Origin: Candidatus Brevefilum sp.
GTDB taxonomy: Bacteria; Chloroflexota; Anaerolineae; Anaerolineales; Anaerolineaceae
Assembly (NCBI GenBank): GCA_029210815.1
Contig: JARGGB010000027.1
Coordinates: forward strand, 1 to 37,702
Length of the DNA: 37,702 bases
Reading direction: 5' to 3'
In this document: one piece after another, positions 25,435 through 33,930 of the stretch
How the letters are laid out: every line of letters begins with the position of its first letter
Position numbering within the stretch: the first letter of the stretch is position 1
Notes under the pieces: model-generated
What the model was told of the DNA's origin: nothing
What the model saw: the letters and a program-made list of their open reading frames with translations, nothing else
The model's database searches: none
Position numbers and translations under genes: made by a program

Positions 25435-26082
25435 TTGGAAATCAGCAGCCTTGAAAAAAGTTTTTTAGATAATCAAGAGATTCATCATGTATTGAGAAAT
25501 ATTAATTTACTGCTGCGTTATGGTGACAGAATTGGCATGATTGGGCCAAATGGTGTGGGTAAATCCTTACTGATCCGGTTGATTTTAGGCGAGATTAAGG
25601 CAGACAACGGTACGATTTATATCGGTCCAAGTGTAAAAACTGGTTATTACGCCCAGGAATTTGAGACCCTGGATCCAAAATTGAGCTTGTTAGAGACAAT
25701 CTGCAAAGCAGGTAATTTTTCTGAAAACAGAGGGGTTGCGTTTTTAAAGAAATTTCTTTTCACATATGAGCAACGCGATTTGAATGTGGGTGATCTCTCA
25801 GGTGGTGAACGTGCCAGGCTGCAAATAGCAATAATCACCCTTTCTGGCGCAAATTTCCTTCTGCTGGACGAACCCACCAATCACCTGGACATTCCCTCAT
25901 GTGAAGTTCTGGAAGACGCTTTATTAGATTTTGATGGTACGATTTTGACAGTATCCCATGATCGCTATTTCTTAGATAGAATTGCAAACCGGATCGTTGA
26001 ACTTCATGACAACGGCACGCAAGACTATTCAGGAAATTATTCAGATTATGAACAACAAAAGAGAAACTCTGAAAAAAGATAA
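25435..26082 (+). pseudogene. ABC-F ATPase, second half
   Basis: These 215 residues are a complete second ABC domain: Walker A GPNGVGKSLLI near residue 38, Q-loop region TGYYAQEFE, signature DLSGGERARLQIA, Walker B FLLLDEPTNHLDIPS and H-loop SHDRYFLD. The frame is the same as that of the first half and is open from 25417, just past the TAG; a TTG at 25435 is the first possible start but has no clear ribosome binding site. It ends GNYSDYEQQKRNSEKR, typical of the end of an ABC-F second domain. A lone half could only work as a partner of another protein, so I treat it as part of one broken gene. Confidence 0.82.
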
Positions 26083-26147
26083 TACATGAACCACAAAGTT
26101 CAAGCTGAGATAAATTATTTTCAATTTCGAGCTCAATAAATCTCGAT

Positions 26148-26216
26148 GCTAATTCCCGACTCCCCAATTCCTAATTCCTAATACCCAATATCCATTCACG
26201 ATCCCCCATTCACCAC
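26148..26216 (-). repeat. Degenerate heptamer repeat C
   Basis: Clear heptamers run from 26164: CCAATTC, CTAATTC, CTAATAC, CCAATAT, CCATTCA, then weaker copies. The G-rich strand is minus, as in repeat B. It starts about 65 bases behind the ABC-F remnant, so repeats of the same orientation stand on both sides of that broken gene. Confidence 0.65.
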
Positions 26217-26227
26217 TATTAAATGTT

Positions 26228-26256
26228 GAGCGCCAGGGACGCCGACCCTGGCGCTC
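26228..26256. terminator. Hairpin between convergent genes, possible terminator
   Basis: GAGCGCCAGGG (26228-26238) pairs with CCCTGGCGCTC (26246-26256), an 11-bp G+C-rich stem with a seven-base loop. Neither side has a T run, so it is not a standard intrinsic terminator; it could stop or protect the leftward exporter transcript, or be a dispersed repeat. Confidence 0.4.
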
Positions 26257-26322
26257 ATCAGAAGGAGAAGAAAAGTGTCTTAGCTGACTATATTCTATCA
26301 AATCACTACTGAGATAACTTGA

Positions 26323-26353
26323 CGATTACCCTACGATAACCCTACGCCAACCC
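26323..26353. promoter_or_regulatory. Three direct repeats of an 11-base unit, possible operator
   Basis: CGATTACCCTA, CGATAACCCTA and CGCCAACCC stand in direct order with an 11-base period, one helical turn. Such spacing is typical of sites for dimeric response regulators of the OmpR type. AT-rich -10-like sequence (TATTAT, 26381-26386) and AAGGAG (26413-26418) follow, but no gene reads rightward from here. Confidence 0.35.
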
Positions 26354-26431
26354 ATTAATATGACATTTTTCGCGTAGCACTATTATTAAAATCACCTGAG
26401 ATCAATCTCTCAAGGAGAATCAAATTGCCCT

Positions 26432-27664
26432 TTACTCATAACGCAAGGCTTCAACAGGCGCTAGTGAGGCTGCCCTATTCGCCGGATAGTAGCCAAAGAA
26501 GATTCCCACGGCTGCAGAAAACAAGGTCGCCAGCAACACAGAATTCGCAGTGACAGTGATCTCTAACGGCGTGCCGGACCGGGTGGCGATCTGGCTGACC
26601 ACCAATGCGATAGCCCACCCAAGCGCAATACCAAGCAAACCGCCGATCATGCTCAACAAAACCGATTCGGTCAAAAATTGCAATAGAATGTCCTTTTTCC
26701 TCGCCCCCAGGGCTTTTCGCAAACCAATCTCACGGGTGCGTTCTGTTACAGACACCAGCATAATATTCATGATGCCAATGCCGCCCACAAGCAAGGATAT
26801 TGCGCCAATACCCCCCAGGAAAATGGTTAAAACATTGGTGATGGAAGCGGCGACAGCAAGAAAATCCTGCTGATTGAGAATTGAAAAATCATTGGGGCTG
26901 CGCGGGGGTATGCGGTGCGTTGAACGCAAAACATCAGTGATTTGTTGAATTGCCTGGTCTGCATCTTCAGCCTGGGCAACCGATACAAGGATAAATTGAA
27001 CGGCATTGGGTGAATCACCATGAGGTAGACGAGTCTGGGCTGTGGATATGGGAATAAACACATTGTTATCCGGGTTGTTGAATGCACTGCCGCCCTTGGC
27101 TTCTGTTACGCCAATCACTCTGAATGGATACCCGCCAATCCTGACAGCACTGCCTATGATTCCCGAACTTCTTCCAAGCAAATTTTGTGCAATTTCAGGC
27201 CCCAACACAACCACAGCACTTCGCCCTTCAACCTGGGCTTCGGAGATGAAATCGCCTTCAGCCATAGTGATGTTTTGGACAAATTGATAATCGGGGGTGA
27301 CTCCCGAAATCGAGGTTTCTCGGCCCTCTGCACCATACGAAATTTCACTGCCGCCGCTGATAACGGGTGCCACATAAGCAACTTCTGGCGCTCGGCGGGA
27401 GTTCGCCAGGGCTTCTGCATCCTGCAATGTCAGGTCTTTAGGGTTGGTGACATCATCCGAATCATTGCCGCTCAAAATATAAATGACATTCGTGCCAATG
27501 CTCTCAATCTCCCCGGTGATCGAATCACCTGCACTTTCACCAATTGAAAGCAGCGCAATCACGGAAGCCACGCCGATCACGATACCCAAAATTGTCAACA
27601 GTGAGCGTAATTTATTCGCATTTAAGCTCTGCAATGCCTCTTTGAGATTCAAAAGGATATTCAC
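26432..27664 (-). CDS. MacB-like ABC transporter permease
   Basis: A 410-residue FtsX/MacB-type permease. It has an N-terminal helix ([20 protein letters not shown]), a large outer domain (about 45-265: [14 protein letters not shown], then [14 protein letters not shown]) and three C-terminal helices ([59 protein letters not shown]). The [20 protein letters not shown] segment after helix 2 is the family signature that contacts the ATPase. Such permeases do not move substrate through the membrane but use ATP to drive outer-side movements that expel peptides, lipids or drugs. The start overlaps the stop of the ATPase gene (ATGA). The substrate is unknown. Confidence 0.93.
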   Translation of the reverse strand: MNILLNLKEALQSLNANKLRSLLTILGIVIGVASVIALLSIGESAGDSITGEIESIGTNVIYILSGNDSDDVTNPKDLTLQDAEALANSRRAPEVAYVAPVISGGSEISYGAEGRETSISGVTPDYQFVQNITMAEGDFISEAQVEGRSAVVVLGPEIAQNLLGRSSGIIGSAVRIGGYPFRVIGVTEAKGGSAFNNPDNNVFIPISTAQTRLPHGDSPNAVQFILVSVAQAEDADQAIQQITDVLRSTHRIPPRSPNDFSILNQQDFLAVAASITNVLTIFLGGIGAISLLVGGIGIMNIMLVSVTERTREIGLRKALGARKKDILLQFLTESVLLSMIGGLLGIALGWAIALVVSQIATRSGTPLEITVTANSVLLATLFSAAVGIFFGYYPANRAASLAPVEALRYE

Positions 27665-28356
27665 GAACGTACCTCCTGACCCTCAATTGAGCCATCACGT
27701 AGGTGGATAATTCGTTCTGCGACTGCAGCAACCTCCGGATCATGCGTCACGATTAACAATGTCGTTCCCTGTGTTTTATTCAAGTCCAGTAACAACTTCA
27801 TAATCTCTTCCCCGGATTTCGAATCAAGGTTGCCAGTTGGCTCATCTGCAAGGATGATGGCTGGCTCATTGACCAGCGCTCGGGCAATGGCGACGCGCTG
27901 CTGCTGACCGCCCGAAAGTTCGTTCGGTTGGTGATAGATCCGATCACCAAGACCTACTGACTCAAGGGCTTTCTGAGCTCGGGCTTTTCGGTCGCCATTA
28001 ATACCGGCATATCGCAGCGGCAATTCCACATTGGCAAGGGCTGTTGCACGTGCCAGCAGGTTAAATTTTTGAAATACAAAGCCAATTTTCCTGTTGCGAA
28101 CCAATGCCAACTGATCATCATTTAAAGAGGATACCAGCTCACCCTCAAGGAAATAATCGCCTGAAGAAGGGATATCCAAACAGCCGATCATATTCATCAA
28201 GGTGGATTTTCCTGAACCAGAAGGGCCCATGATCGCCAGAACTTCACCGCGATCCACCGAAAAGCTAACACCTCTCAAAGCATGAACCTGGATCTCCCCC
28301 ATTTGATAAACCTTGGCAAGGTTTTCTATTCGTATGACATTTTCTTTCTCAGCCAT
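27661..28356 (-). CDS. MacB/LolD-type ABC transporter ATPase
   Basis: About 231 residues with a full ATPase set: Walker [12 protein letters not shown]-loop [20 protein letters not shown], signature [17 protein letters not shown], Walker [18 protein letters not shown] and H-loop VTHDPEVA. This is the LolD/MacB type that works with FtsX-like permeases. I prefer the ATG at 28356 (MAEKENVIR) because AAGG lies six bases ahead of it; an ATG at 28362 has that site touching it. It is separated by eight bases from the adaptor gene upstream and overlaps the permease gene. In Escherichia coli the ATPase and permease are one protein; here they are two. Confidence 0.95.
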   Translation of the reverse strand: MAEKENVIRIENLAKVYQMGEIQVHALRGVSFSVDRGEVLAIMGPSGSGKSTLMNMIGCLDIPSSGDYFLEGELVSSLNDDQLALVRNRKIGFVFQKFNLLARATALANVELPLRYAGINGDRKARAQKALESVGLGDRIYHQPNELSGGQQQRVAIARALVNEPAIILADEPTGNLDSKSGEEIMKLLLDLNKTQGTTLLIVTHDPEVAAVAERIIHLRDGSIEGQEVRS

Positions 28357-28364
28357 GGTCATCC

Positions 28365-29762
28365 TTAATTCCCGAAACCACCAAATCCGCCTTGCGGAGG
28401 CCCGCCAAATGGCATTTCTCCTGTAATCTCTACGGGGGGATTCAAAACGATCAACTCACCTTCTTCAATGTCTGCTTCAATAACTTCGCTGTAAAAATCT
28501 GAATAACTGCCTAAGGAAACCCTTACAGCCTCATAAGACCCATTACGGCGCACATACACATGTTCCTGCCCATCAATGCTCACAATCGCATCGTTTGGTA
28601 CAACAAAAACATCCTCTTTCTCATCAACAACAATATTTACCGCAGCGGTCATGCCAGGCTTAATGCGACCATCAGCATCCAGCATTTCTATCCTGACATC
28701 ATACTCAACCACACCCTGCACAGCATTACCCACAGGAGAAATCTCAACCACTTTCCCTTCAAAGGACTCATCAAAATACGCATCAAAGACTAACTGAGAA
28801 AGCTGACCAAGCTGTACAAAGGGAATATCTACTTCAGAAATCTGGACGACGATAAATAATTGTGAAAGGTTATCAATTTGAACCGCTTGCATCCCGGGTT
28901 GGACAACATCACCGTGTTTGGCATTGAGAACCGTCACAATGCCGTCAAAGGGTGCTTCAATCAGGGGGCTGTCCAAACGAGACTGCGCCATGGACAGCTG
29001 CGTTTCCAATATCGTTACCTGGTCAGGATCGGGTCCATTCTCAAGCAAATCAACGCGCTCCTGAACTTTAGCAACGCGTGCTTCAGCCAGCTCGACTTCT
29101 AATTCTGCCTCAGCGATCTCTCGTTCGGTAAAATCTGCTAAACAATAATCCAGGTTAGCCTGGGCAGTGTTGACGGCGCGTAAGGTGTCTGAGTTTTGCC
29201 TGAATTTGTAAATCTGTTCCGCATCATCCAGTTCATCCTCTAATTCCTCAATGCGTTCATCTGTACAACGCTGGTAATTCATGATCTTTCGTTCACTTTC
29301 CAGGTCTTCGTAGGCTTCCTGCGCATTTGACAAATCCAATCGCGTCTGTGCAAGGTCAGACTGCCAATTGTCATAAAGGTCATCCAGGGCATTCTGGGTA
29401 TTGATCAAATCAATTTCAGCCTGCAAGATATCCACAGATAAAGAATCTGGTGAAAGAGACATCAGCAGTTGATCTTCACTGACCTCATCACCGACTGAGA
29501 CCAAAACGTCCCCCACAATGCCGCTTGCAGACCAGGTCAGTACTGCCGTTTGAACCGGCTCTACTGTGCCTGTCCCATAAATATTGGCATTCAATGTCTG
29601 CCGCTGATAGGGCTCGGTTTCAACGTTTGCCAAAACCTGGCTCACATTTTGTCGATTTTGCCAAACACGCCATCCGATAAATGCGCCTGCAATCAATAAA
29701 ATGGCAATGATGACCCACCATACTTTAAAATTCTTTTTCTTTTTATTTTGTGTTTCTGCCAC
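28365..29762 (-). CDS. MacA/HlyD-type membrane fusion (adaptor) protein
   Basis: A 465-residue adaptor with an N-terminal membrane anchor ([20 protein letters not shown]), a biotinyl-lipoyl-like half ([20 protein letters not shown]), a long alpha-helical hairpin (about 105-245, coiled coil, with Cys-containing turns), the returning lipoyl half ([20 protein letters not shown]) and beta-barrel and membrane-proximal domains ([36 protein letters not shown]). The C-terminus is Gly/Pro/Phe rich ([14 protein letters not shown]). The GTG start has GGAGGAAA (29773-29766) just ahead. As first gene of the three-gene operon it should link the ATPase-permease complex to the cell exterior. Adaptors of this kind also occur in cells without an outer membrane. 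Confidence 0.93.
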   Translation of the reverse strand: MAETQNKKKKNFKVWWVIIAILLIAGAFIGWRVWQNRQNVSQVLANVETEPYQRQTLNANIYGTGTVEPVQTAVLTWSASGIVGDVLVSVGDEVSEDQLLMSLSPDSLSVDILQAEIDLINTQNALDDLYDNWQSDLAQTRLDLSNAQEAYEDLESERKIMNYQRCTDERIEELEDELDDAEQIYKFRQNSDTLRAVNTAQANLDYCLADFTEREIAEAELEVELAEARVAKVQERVDLLENGPDPDQVTILETQLSMAQSRLDSPLIEAPFDGIVTVLNAKHGDVVQPGMQAVQIDNLSQLFIVVQISEVDIPFVQLGQLSQLVFDAYFDESFEGKVVEISPVGNAVQGVVEYDVRIEMLDADGRIKPGMTAAVNIVVDEKEDVFVVPNDAIVSIDGQEHVYVRRNGSYEAVRVSLGSYSDFYSEVIEADIEEGELIVLNPPVEITGEMPFGGPPQGGFGGFGN

Positions 29763-30165
29763 GTGTTTCCTCCACGTATTTAACGATAATATAAATTGAT
29801 CTTATCACTTAGAAATGGCTTTTACTATCCTTTGTGCAAGGTATGAACCCCTTGTTTCCATTTTTAGGCTAAATCAATTAATCAACAAAGAAAGCATCGA
29901 AGTCGATTTTAAAAGACAATCAAGCGTTAATATAACCAGATAATTATACTGAGCGGGTGTTAGATTTGTAATAACAAAATTAATTTACAAGCTCAAATTT
30001 CAGCCGTGATTAATCATATTTTTTTGGGAATATAAACCGATAAAATGTAGAATTTATGAATTGATGAACAGAACCTGTACAATATGGACAAATTTGGTAG
30101 ATTTTTTACAGAACTTTATTTATAATAGATAAAATAACCCTTTCTAAATTTTCATCGGAGGAAGT
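29763..30165. other. Divergent intergenic region, A+T rich
   Basis: This 403-base gap separates the leftward exporter operon from the rightward zinc-ribbon gene, so it should hold promoters for both. I found no gene. On the plus side TTTACA (30105-30110) and TAAAAT (30130-30135) are 19 bases apart, a weak match. GGAGGAA just before 30166 is a good ribosome binding site. For the exporter no clear promoter was found. Confidence 0.45.
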
Positions 30166-31191
30166 ATGGCTCGTAAAACGCTTGGCTACGTACCACTAAT
30201 TTGGGAATGCGCCTACTGCCAGACGCAGAATCCCGGCCCCATCAAAACATGCACAAGGTGCGGCGCGCCCCAGCCTGATGATGTTGCCTTTTTACAGGTG
30301 GATGAAGAAAAATTTAACTTTATCAAAGATGAAGCGCTGATCAGGATGGCTCAAGCAGGGCCGGATATTCACTGCCCCTACTGCGGCACACGAAACCCGG
30401 CAGGTGCGGAAGTTTGCAGCAACTGCGGTGGAGAAATTAACATCCCGGGTAAAGTTGTTCGTGAAACCGGCAAAGAGGTCAGAACGGTTGCAGAACACAA
30501 GGAAGAACTTCAATCTGCCCCCGTACCAGAGCCTGCAGTGCCACCAGTAAGGACCAGGAAGAAACCAAGCCGGTTAACTGCTATCCTTTTAGCCCTGGGT
30601 GGGCTGGCAATCATCGCGGGATGCATCATATTTTTATTTATGCTGCTCAAAACCGATTCAATCGAAGCATCTGTCACAGATGTTCGCTGGGAGCGCAGCA
30701 TTGCTATTGAAGCTTTTACGGAAGTATCCCGAAGCGATTGGTGGGATCAGATTCCGGATATTGCTGAGATCCAATCCTGCAGTCAGAGATACCGTTATAC
30801 ATCGGAAATTCCCGAAGCCAACGCTACCGAAGTATGCAGCGAAGCCGTTGTCGAAGACACAGGCACCGGTATCGGGGAGGTTGTCCAGGAATGCGTCTAT
30901 GAAGTGTATGATGATTATTGTGACTACACGGTCATGGACTGGGTTGTTTTAACCACGGTTGTTGAGACAGGTGAAAACTTAACCCCGGTCTGGCCTGAGC
31001 CCAATTTGAGTGCAGACCAGCAGTTGGGCGCTGCGACAGAGACATACACCATCATCTTCTCTGGTGACGGGGAGCGATATACCTATACCACCACCAATGT
31101 TGACACTTTCTTGATGGCTCGCCCTGGCAGTGAATGGGCGCTGACCGTCAATCAACTGGGTGCAGTACAGTCGATTGAACCATCCAATTAA
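30166..31191 (+). CDS. Double zinc-ribbon membrane protein of unknown function
   Basis: A 341-residue protein. Residues 13-33 form a first zinc finger with C15, C18, C29 and C32 and the Trp-x-Cys...Asn pattern of RanBP2-type fingers. Residues 70-89 form a second ribbon with C70, C73, C84 and C87. A basic, proline-rich linker leads to one membrane segment at about 137-161 (ILLALGGLAIIAGCIIFLFM). The outer domain (162-341) is beta rich, with Trp-rich VRWERSIAIEAFTEVSRSDW and four or more Cys residues, and ends near GDGERYTYTTTNVDTF. The fingers should be inside the cell and the C-terminal domain outside. The function is unknown; it could sense or hold a partner. It is followed by the peroxiredoxin gene after 65 bases. 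Confidence 0.8.
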   Translation: MARKTLGYVPLIWECAYCQTQNPGPIKTCTRCGAPQPDDVAFLQVDEEKFNFIKDEALIRMAQAGPDIHCPYCGTRNPAGAEVCSNCGGEINIPGKVVRETGKEVRTVAEHKEELQSAPVPEPAVPPVRTRKKPSRLTAILLALGGLAIIAGCIIFLFMLLKTDSIEASVTDVRWERSIAIEAFTEVSRSDWWDQIPDIAEIQSCSQRYRYTSEIPEANATEVCSEAVVEDTGTGIGEVVQECVYEVYDDYCDYTVMDWVVLTTVVETGENLTPVWPEPNLSADQQLGAATETYTIIFSGDGERYTYTTTNVDTFLMARPGSEWALTVNQLGAVQSIEPSN

Positions 31192-31256
31192 CATCCGATA
31201 CAAGAATAAGTCAATTATGATAAAAGCAGAAGAATCAAATAAAATCGGAGGGATTT

Positions 31257-31805
31257 ATGGAATTGTTTGAATACGCAAAGGTCGGGGAACCCGCACCTTA
31301 TTTTGAAATGTTGAGCACTAAAAATTTAGAAACCCTGGAAGAAACCATTTCCCTTGAGGACTACCGGGGTCAGTGGCTGGTGCTTTTCTTCTATCCCAAT
31401 GATTTCAGCATCGTCTGTCCCACAGAAATACTGGCACTCTCTGATCACTATGAAGAATTCAAAGCAGTCAATGCGGAAATAATCGGTGTTTCAACGGACT
31501 CCGTTTATTCACATCGAGTCTGGCTGCAAACCCCACAAGAGGAAAATGGCATTCAGGGCACAAAATACATCCTGGCGTCTGACAGGACTCACGAGGTCTC
31601 AGAATCCTATGGGGTGCTGGTGGAAGAAGAAGGTATTGCCTTGCGAGGATTGTTCATCATCGATCCCGAAGGGGTTTTGCAATACGCCGTGGTACACAAT
31701 ATGGACATTGGCCGCAGTGTCGACGAAACCCTGCGCGTTTTAGAAGCTTTACAGGCTGGTGGATTATGCGGCGCGAATTGGGAGCCTGGCGAGGATTTGC
31801 TTTAG
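31257..31805 (+). CDS. 2-Cys peroxiredoxin (AhpC/TSA family)
   Basis: A 182-residue enzyme that reduces hydrogen peroxide and organic peroxides. The peroxidatic Cys54 lies in FYPNDFSIVCPTEIL, which keeps the Pro-x3-Thr/Ser-x2-Cys active site. The resolving Cys171 lies in GGLCGANWEPGEDLL, where the usual Val-Cys-Pro is Leu-Cys-Gly. This marks a typical 2-Cys enzyme of the AhpC/Prx1 branch. GGAGGG precedes the start. A thioredoxin-fold gene begins 13 bases downstream and probably supplies electrons. Confidence 0.94.
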   Translation: MELFEYAKVGEPAPYFEMLSTKNLETLEETISLEDYRGQWLVLFFYPNDFSIVCPTEILALSDHYEEFKAVNAEIIGVSTDSVYSHRVWLQTPQEENGIQGTKYILASDRTHEVSESYGVLVEEEGIALRGLFIIDPEGVLQYAVVHNMDIGRSVDETLRVLEALQAGGLCGANWEPGEDLL

Positions 31806-31818
31806 ATAGGAGCATGCC

Positions 31819-32262
31819 ATGTCCTTACACCTGAACGCACCTATACCCTCCCTGGAAGGTGCTACGCAGTGGATCAATGCTGAACCTGACCTTGAGGCGA
31901 TCATTGGTAAGCCTGTGTTGATCTATTTTTGGGCAGTAAGCTGCCAGGTATGCCATGCAAATATGTCCAAACTGCAGTCCTGGCGGGAGGAATTCGTCCC
32001 AAACGGTTTAAAAATGATCTCGATCCACTGCCCAAGGATGAAAACCGACACCGATATCGAAAAAGTAAAAGCAGCGGTTGAGAAATTCTGGATTGTTGAG
32101 CCCTGTGCAGTTGATAATATGCACAAAATCAAGAAAGCTTTTGAAAATGAGATCTGGCCGGCATATTTTCTTTTTGATAAAGATGGCAAACTGAAACGCC
32201 GGACAGCGGGTAACAACGGCATTGCCATGCTTGTGCCGCTTCTGAAGGATATATTTGATTAG
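31819..32262 (+). CDS. Thioredoxin-like (TlpA/ResA-type) protein
   Basis: A 147-residue thioredoxin-fold protein with redox motif FWAVSCQVCHANM (Cys42 and Cys45) and a cis-Pro region IWPAYFLFDKDGKLKRRTAG. It belongs to the TlpA/ResA side of the family but has no signal peptide or membrane segment, so it should act in the cytoplasm. Placed 13 bases behind the peroxiredoxin gene, it is likely the reductant of that enzyme or is used alongside it. Extra cysteines occur at HCPRM and EPCAVD. It is followed at 12 bases by a heptamer repeat. Confidence 0.88.
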   Translation: MSLHLNAPIPSLEGATQWINAEPDLEAIIGKPVLIYFWAVSCQVCHANMSKLQSWREEFVPNGLKMISIHCPRMKTDTDIEKVKAAVEKFWIVEPCAVDNMHKIKKAFENEIWPAYFLFDKDGKLKRRTAGNNGIAMLVPLLKDIFD

Positions 32263-32274
32263 GGAGGAATGTGT

Positions 32275-32331
32275 TTGGTACCAGGTATTTGGTACTGGGT
32301 ATTTGGTACTGGGTATTTGGTACTAGGTATT
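32275..32331 (+). repeat. Heptamer repeat D, 14-base higher-order unit
   Basis: GGTATTTGGTACTG occurs at 32284-32297 and 32298-32311, then with one change at 32312-32325, followed by GGTATT. Each unit is two heptamers (GGTATTT, GGTACTG). The copies are nearly identical, so the array is young. It begins 12 bases after the thioredoxin-like gene. The rest of the gap up to 32409 shows no promoter I trust. Confidence 0.88.
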
Positions 32332-32409
32332 GATGACCCGTCATTGTAGATTTGTCAGGGGCGGATTTCCGTGACTGACCTAAAAAATCTTCTCTGGTAA
32401 AATCATGCA

Positions 32410-33927
32410 ATGAATAAAAACCCCGAAATGCGGATGGAATCTAAACTTTTAAGGTGGGTGATTGGCGGATTGGGGCTGCTCTTTTTGCTTGCCAGCCTGA
32501 TCATCACCTTCATTGAATACCGGCGATTTCAATCACAGGACAGCTCCTTTCCACAAGGCAGCCAGATTGCTGGTGTACCTGTCGGGGGCTTGAATTCGCA
32601 AACTGCTGCTTCCCGTCTCGAGAATTATTACAGCTTACCCCTTGTCCTACAGGTTCAGGGCGGGACGGTTCATGTTAAACCTGAGGAACTTGGCTTCAGC
32701 ATGGACGCTGCCAGCCTGGTTGAGGAAGCTTTGCAGGAAGTTCAGGGAAATCGTTTTTGGGCGCACCTCTGGAATCGCTCAGCCGCCATGCCAGTGGACC
32801 TGCCCCTAGCCGCGTCAGTGGACGATACTCAGATCGCGACTTACCTCAATCGGCAAATCCTCCCCCGATACATCCAGAACGGCAAGCCTGTCACTCCTAT
32901 CCCCGGGACAACGAATTTTGAGCCAGGCCAACCGGGGCAAGCACTGGATACCCAAAAGGCACTTGAGGACATTCGCCAGGCATTATCCACACCTGACAGC
33001 CACCAGGTCACTTTAGAAATTTCCGAAGATGTGCTCCCATCTCCCTCTGACGGCATGCTGGAAGCTTTTTTGAAACACAACATCAATTGGATCGGTTTCG
33101 ATGCCCTATCAGAAGTTTACCTGGCGTCGATGGGCTCAAACCTGGAAACCCATTTTGCTGTGCAGGGTGGTGCTGACATCCAACCCGATGTTGCATTTAC
33201 CGCTGCCAGCACCATCAAAATCCCGATCATGATCTCGGTACTGCGCCGAACGCCAGACCCGACACCAGAGGGCGTGACGGATTTGCTGGAGCGAATGATC
33301 GTTTACTCTGAAAACCCACCAGCAGATACCCTCATGTCGACCTATATCGACGCGGTGCGGGGGCCTTTGATGGTCAGCGAGGACATGTCTGCATTAGGCC
33401 TGGAAAATACCTTCCTGGCAGGCTACTTCTACCTTGGTGCCCCCCTGCTGGATCGTTTTGAGACCCCGGCAAACACGCGCACGGATGTTTACCTCGACCC
33501 GGATATTTACAGCCAAACGGTTGCATCAGAGATTGGTCAGCTTTTAAAAGGGGTGTACGATTGTGCCCAGGATGGGGATGGGTTATTGGTTGAAACCTTC
33601 CCGGGGGAAATCACCCAGGGTGAATGTCAATTGATGATCGATATTCTTTCAGGTAATCGGATTGGTTTGTTGATCGAAGCAGGCCTACCGCCTGATGCAA
33701 TCGCGGCACATAAACATGGATGGGCACAGGAGCTGGACGGTTTGCTGCACTCAATGAGCGATGCCGCCATCATATACTCACCGGGTGAGGATGTGGTATT
33801 GAACGTCTTCATTTACGACCCGGATCGGCTTGACTTTGACCAGGGCAATCGATTGATCGCCCGTCTCTCACAAACGGTTTATAATTTCTTTAACCTTGAA
33901 AACCAGGCATATTGGTGGTTTGATTAG
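32410..33927 (+). CDS. Wall-associated serine hydrolase (YoaR-like domains plus class A beta-lactamase fold)
   Basis: A 505-residue protein with a membrane anchor (about 14-36), two YoaR-like/putative peptidoglycan-binding regions (about 50-125, SQIAGVPVGGLNSQTAASRL; and 135-212, QIATYLNRQILPRYIQNGKP) and a penicillin-interacting domain (about 225-495). The three active-site elements of that fold are present: SxxK as Ser267-Thr-Ile-Lys270, SxN as Ser300-Glu-Asn302, and KTG as Lys435-His-Gly437. The Glu of the class A omega loop was not found, so it is more likely a DD-peptidase or related hydrolase than a true beta-lactamase. It should act outside the membrane on the cell wall. The start ATG at 32410 has no strong ribosome binding site. 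It ends three bases before the next gene. Confidence 0.85.
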   Translation: MNKNPEMRMESKLLRWVIGGLGLLFLLASLIITFIEYRRFQSQDSSFPQGSQIAGVPVGGLNSQTAASRLENYYSLPLVLQVQGGTVHVKPEELGFSMDAASLVEEALQEVQGNRFWAHLWNRSAAMPVDLPLAASVDDTQIATYLNRQILPRYIQNGKPVTPIPGTTNFEPGQPGQALDTQKALEDIRQALSTPDSHQVTLEISEDVLPSPSDGMLEAFLKHNINWIGFDALSEVYLASMGSNLETHFAVQGGADIQPDVAFTAASTIKIPIMISVLRRTPDPTPEGVTDLLERMIVYSENPPADTLMSTYIDAVRGPLMVSEDMSALGLENTFLAGYFYLGAPLLDRFETPANTRTDVYLDPDIYSQTVASEIGQLLKGVYDCAQDGDGLLVETFPGEITQGECQLMIDILSGNRIGLLIEAGLPPDAIAAHKHGWAQELDGLLHSMSDAAIIYSPGEDVVLNVFIYDPDRLDFDQGNRLIARLSQTVYNFFNLENQAYWWFD

Positions 33928-33930
33928 ATC

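Larger units (their letters stand above)
26083..26431. other. Intergenic region with heptamer repeat, long hairpin and an orphan leader
   Basis: This 349-base gap between the ABC-F remnant and the convergent exporter operon has no convincing gene. It holds heptamer repeat C (26148-26216), a perfect 11-bp hairpin (26228-26256), a short direct repeat of an 11-base unit (26323-26353) and AAGGAG (26413-26418) that points right into the antisense of the permease gene. These parts are listed or discussed separately. Confidence 0.6.

Noticed and set aside
30121-30126. TATAAT ahead of the zinc-ribbon gene
   Set aside because: The nearest -35-like hexamers (TTTACA at 30105, TTGGTA at 30094) are 10 and 21 bases away, so the spacing does not fit.
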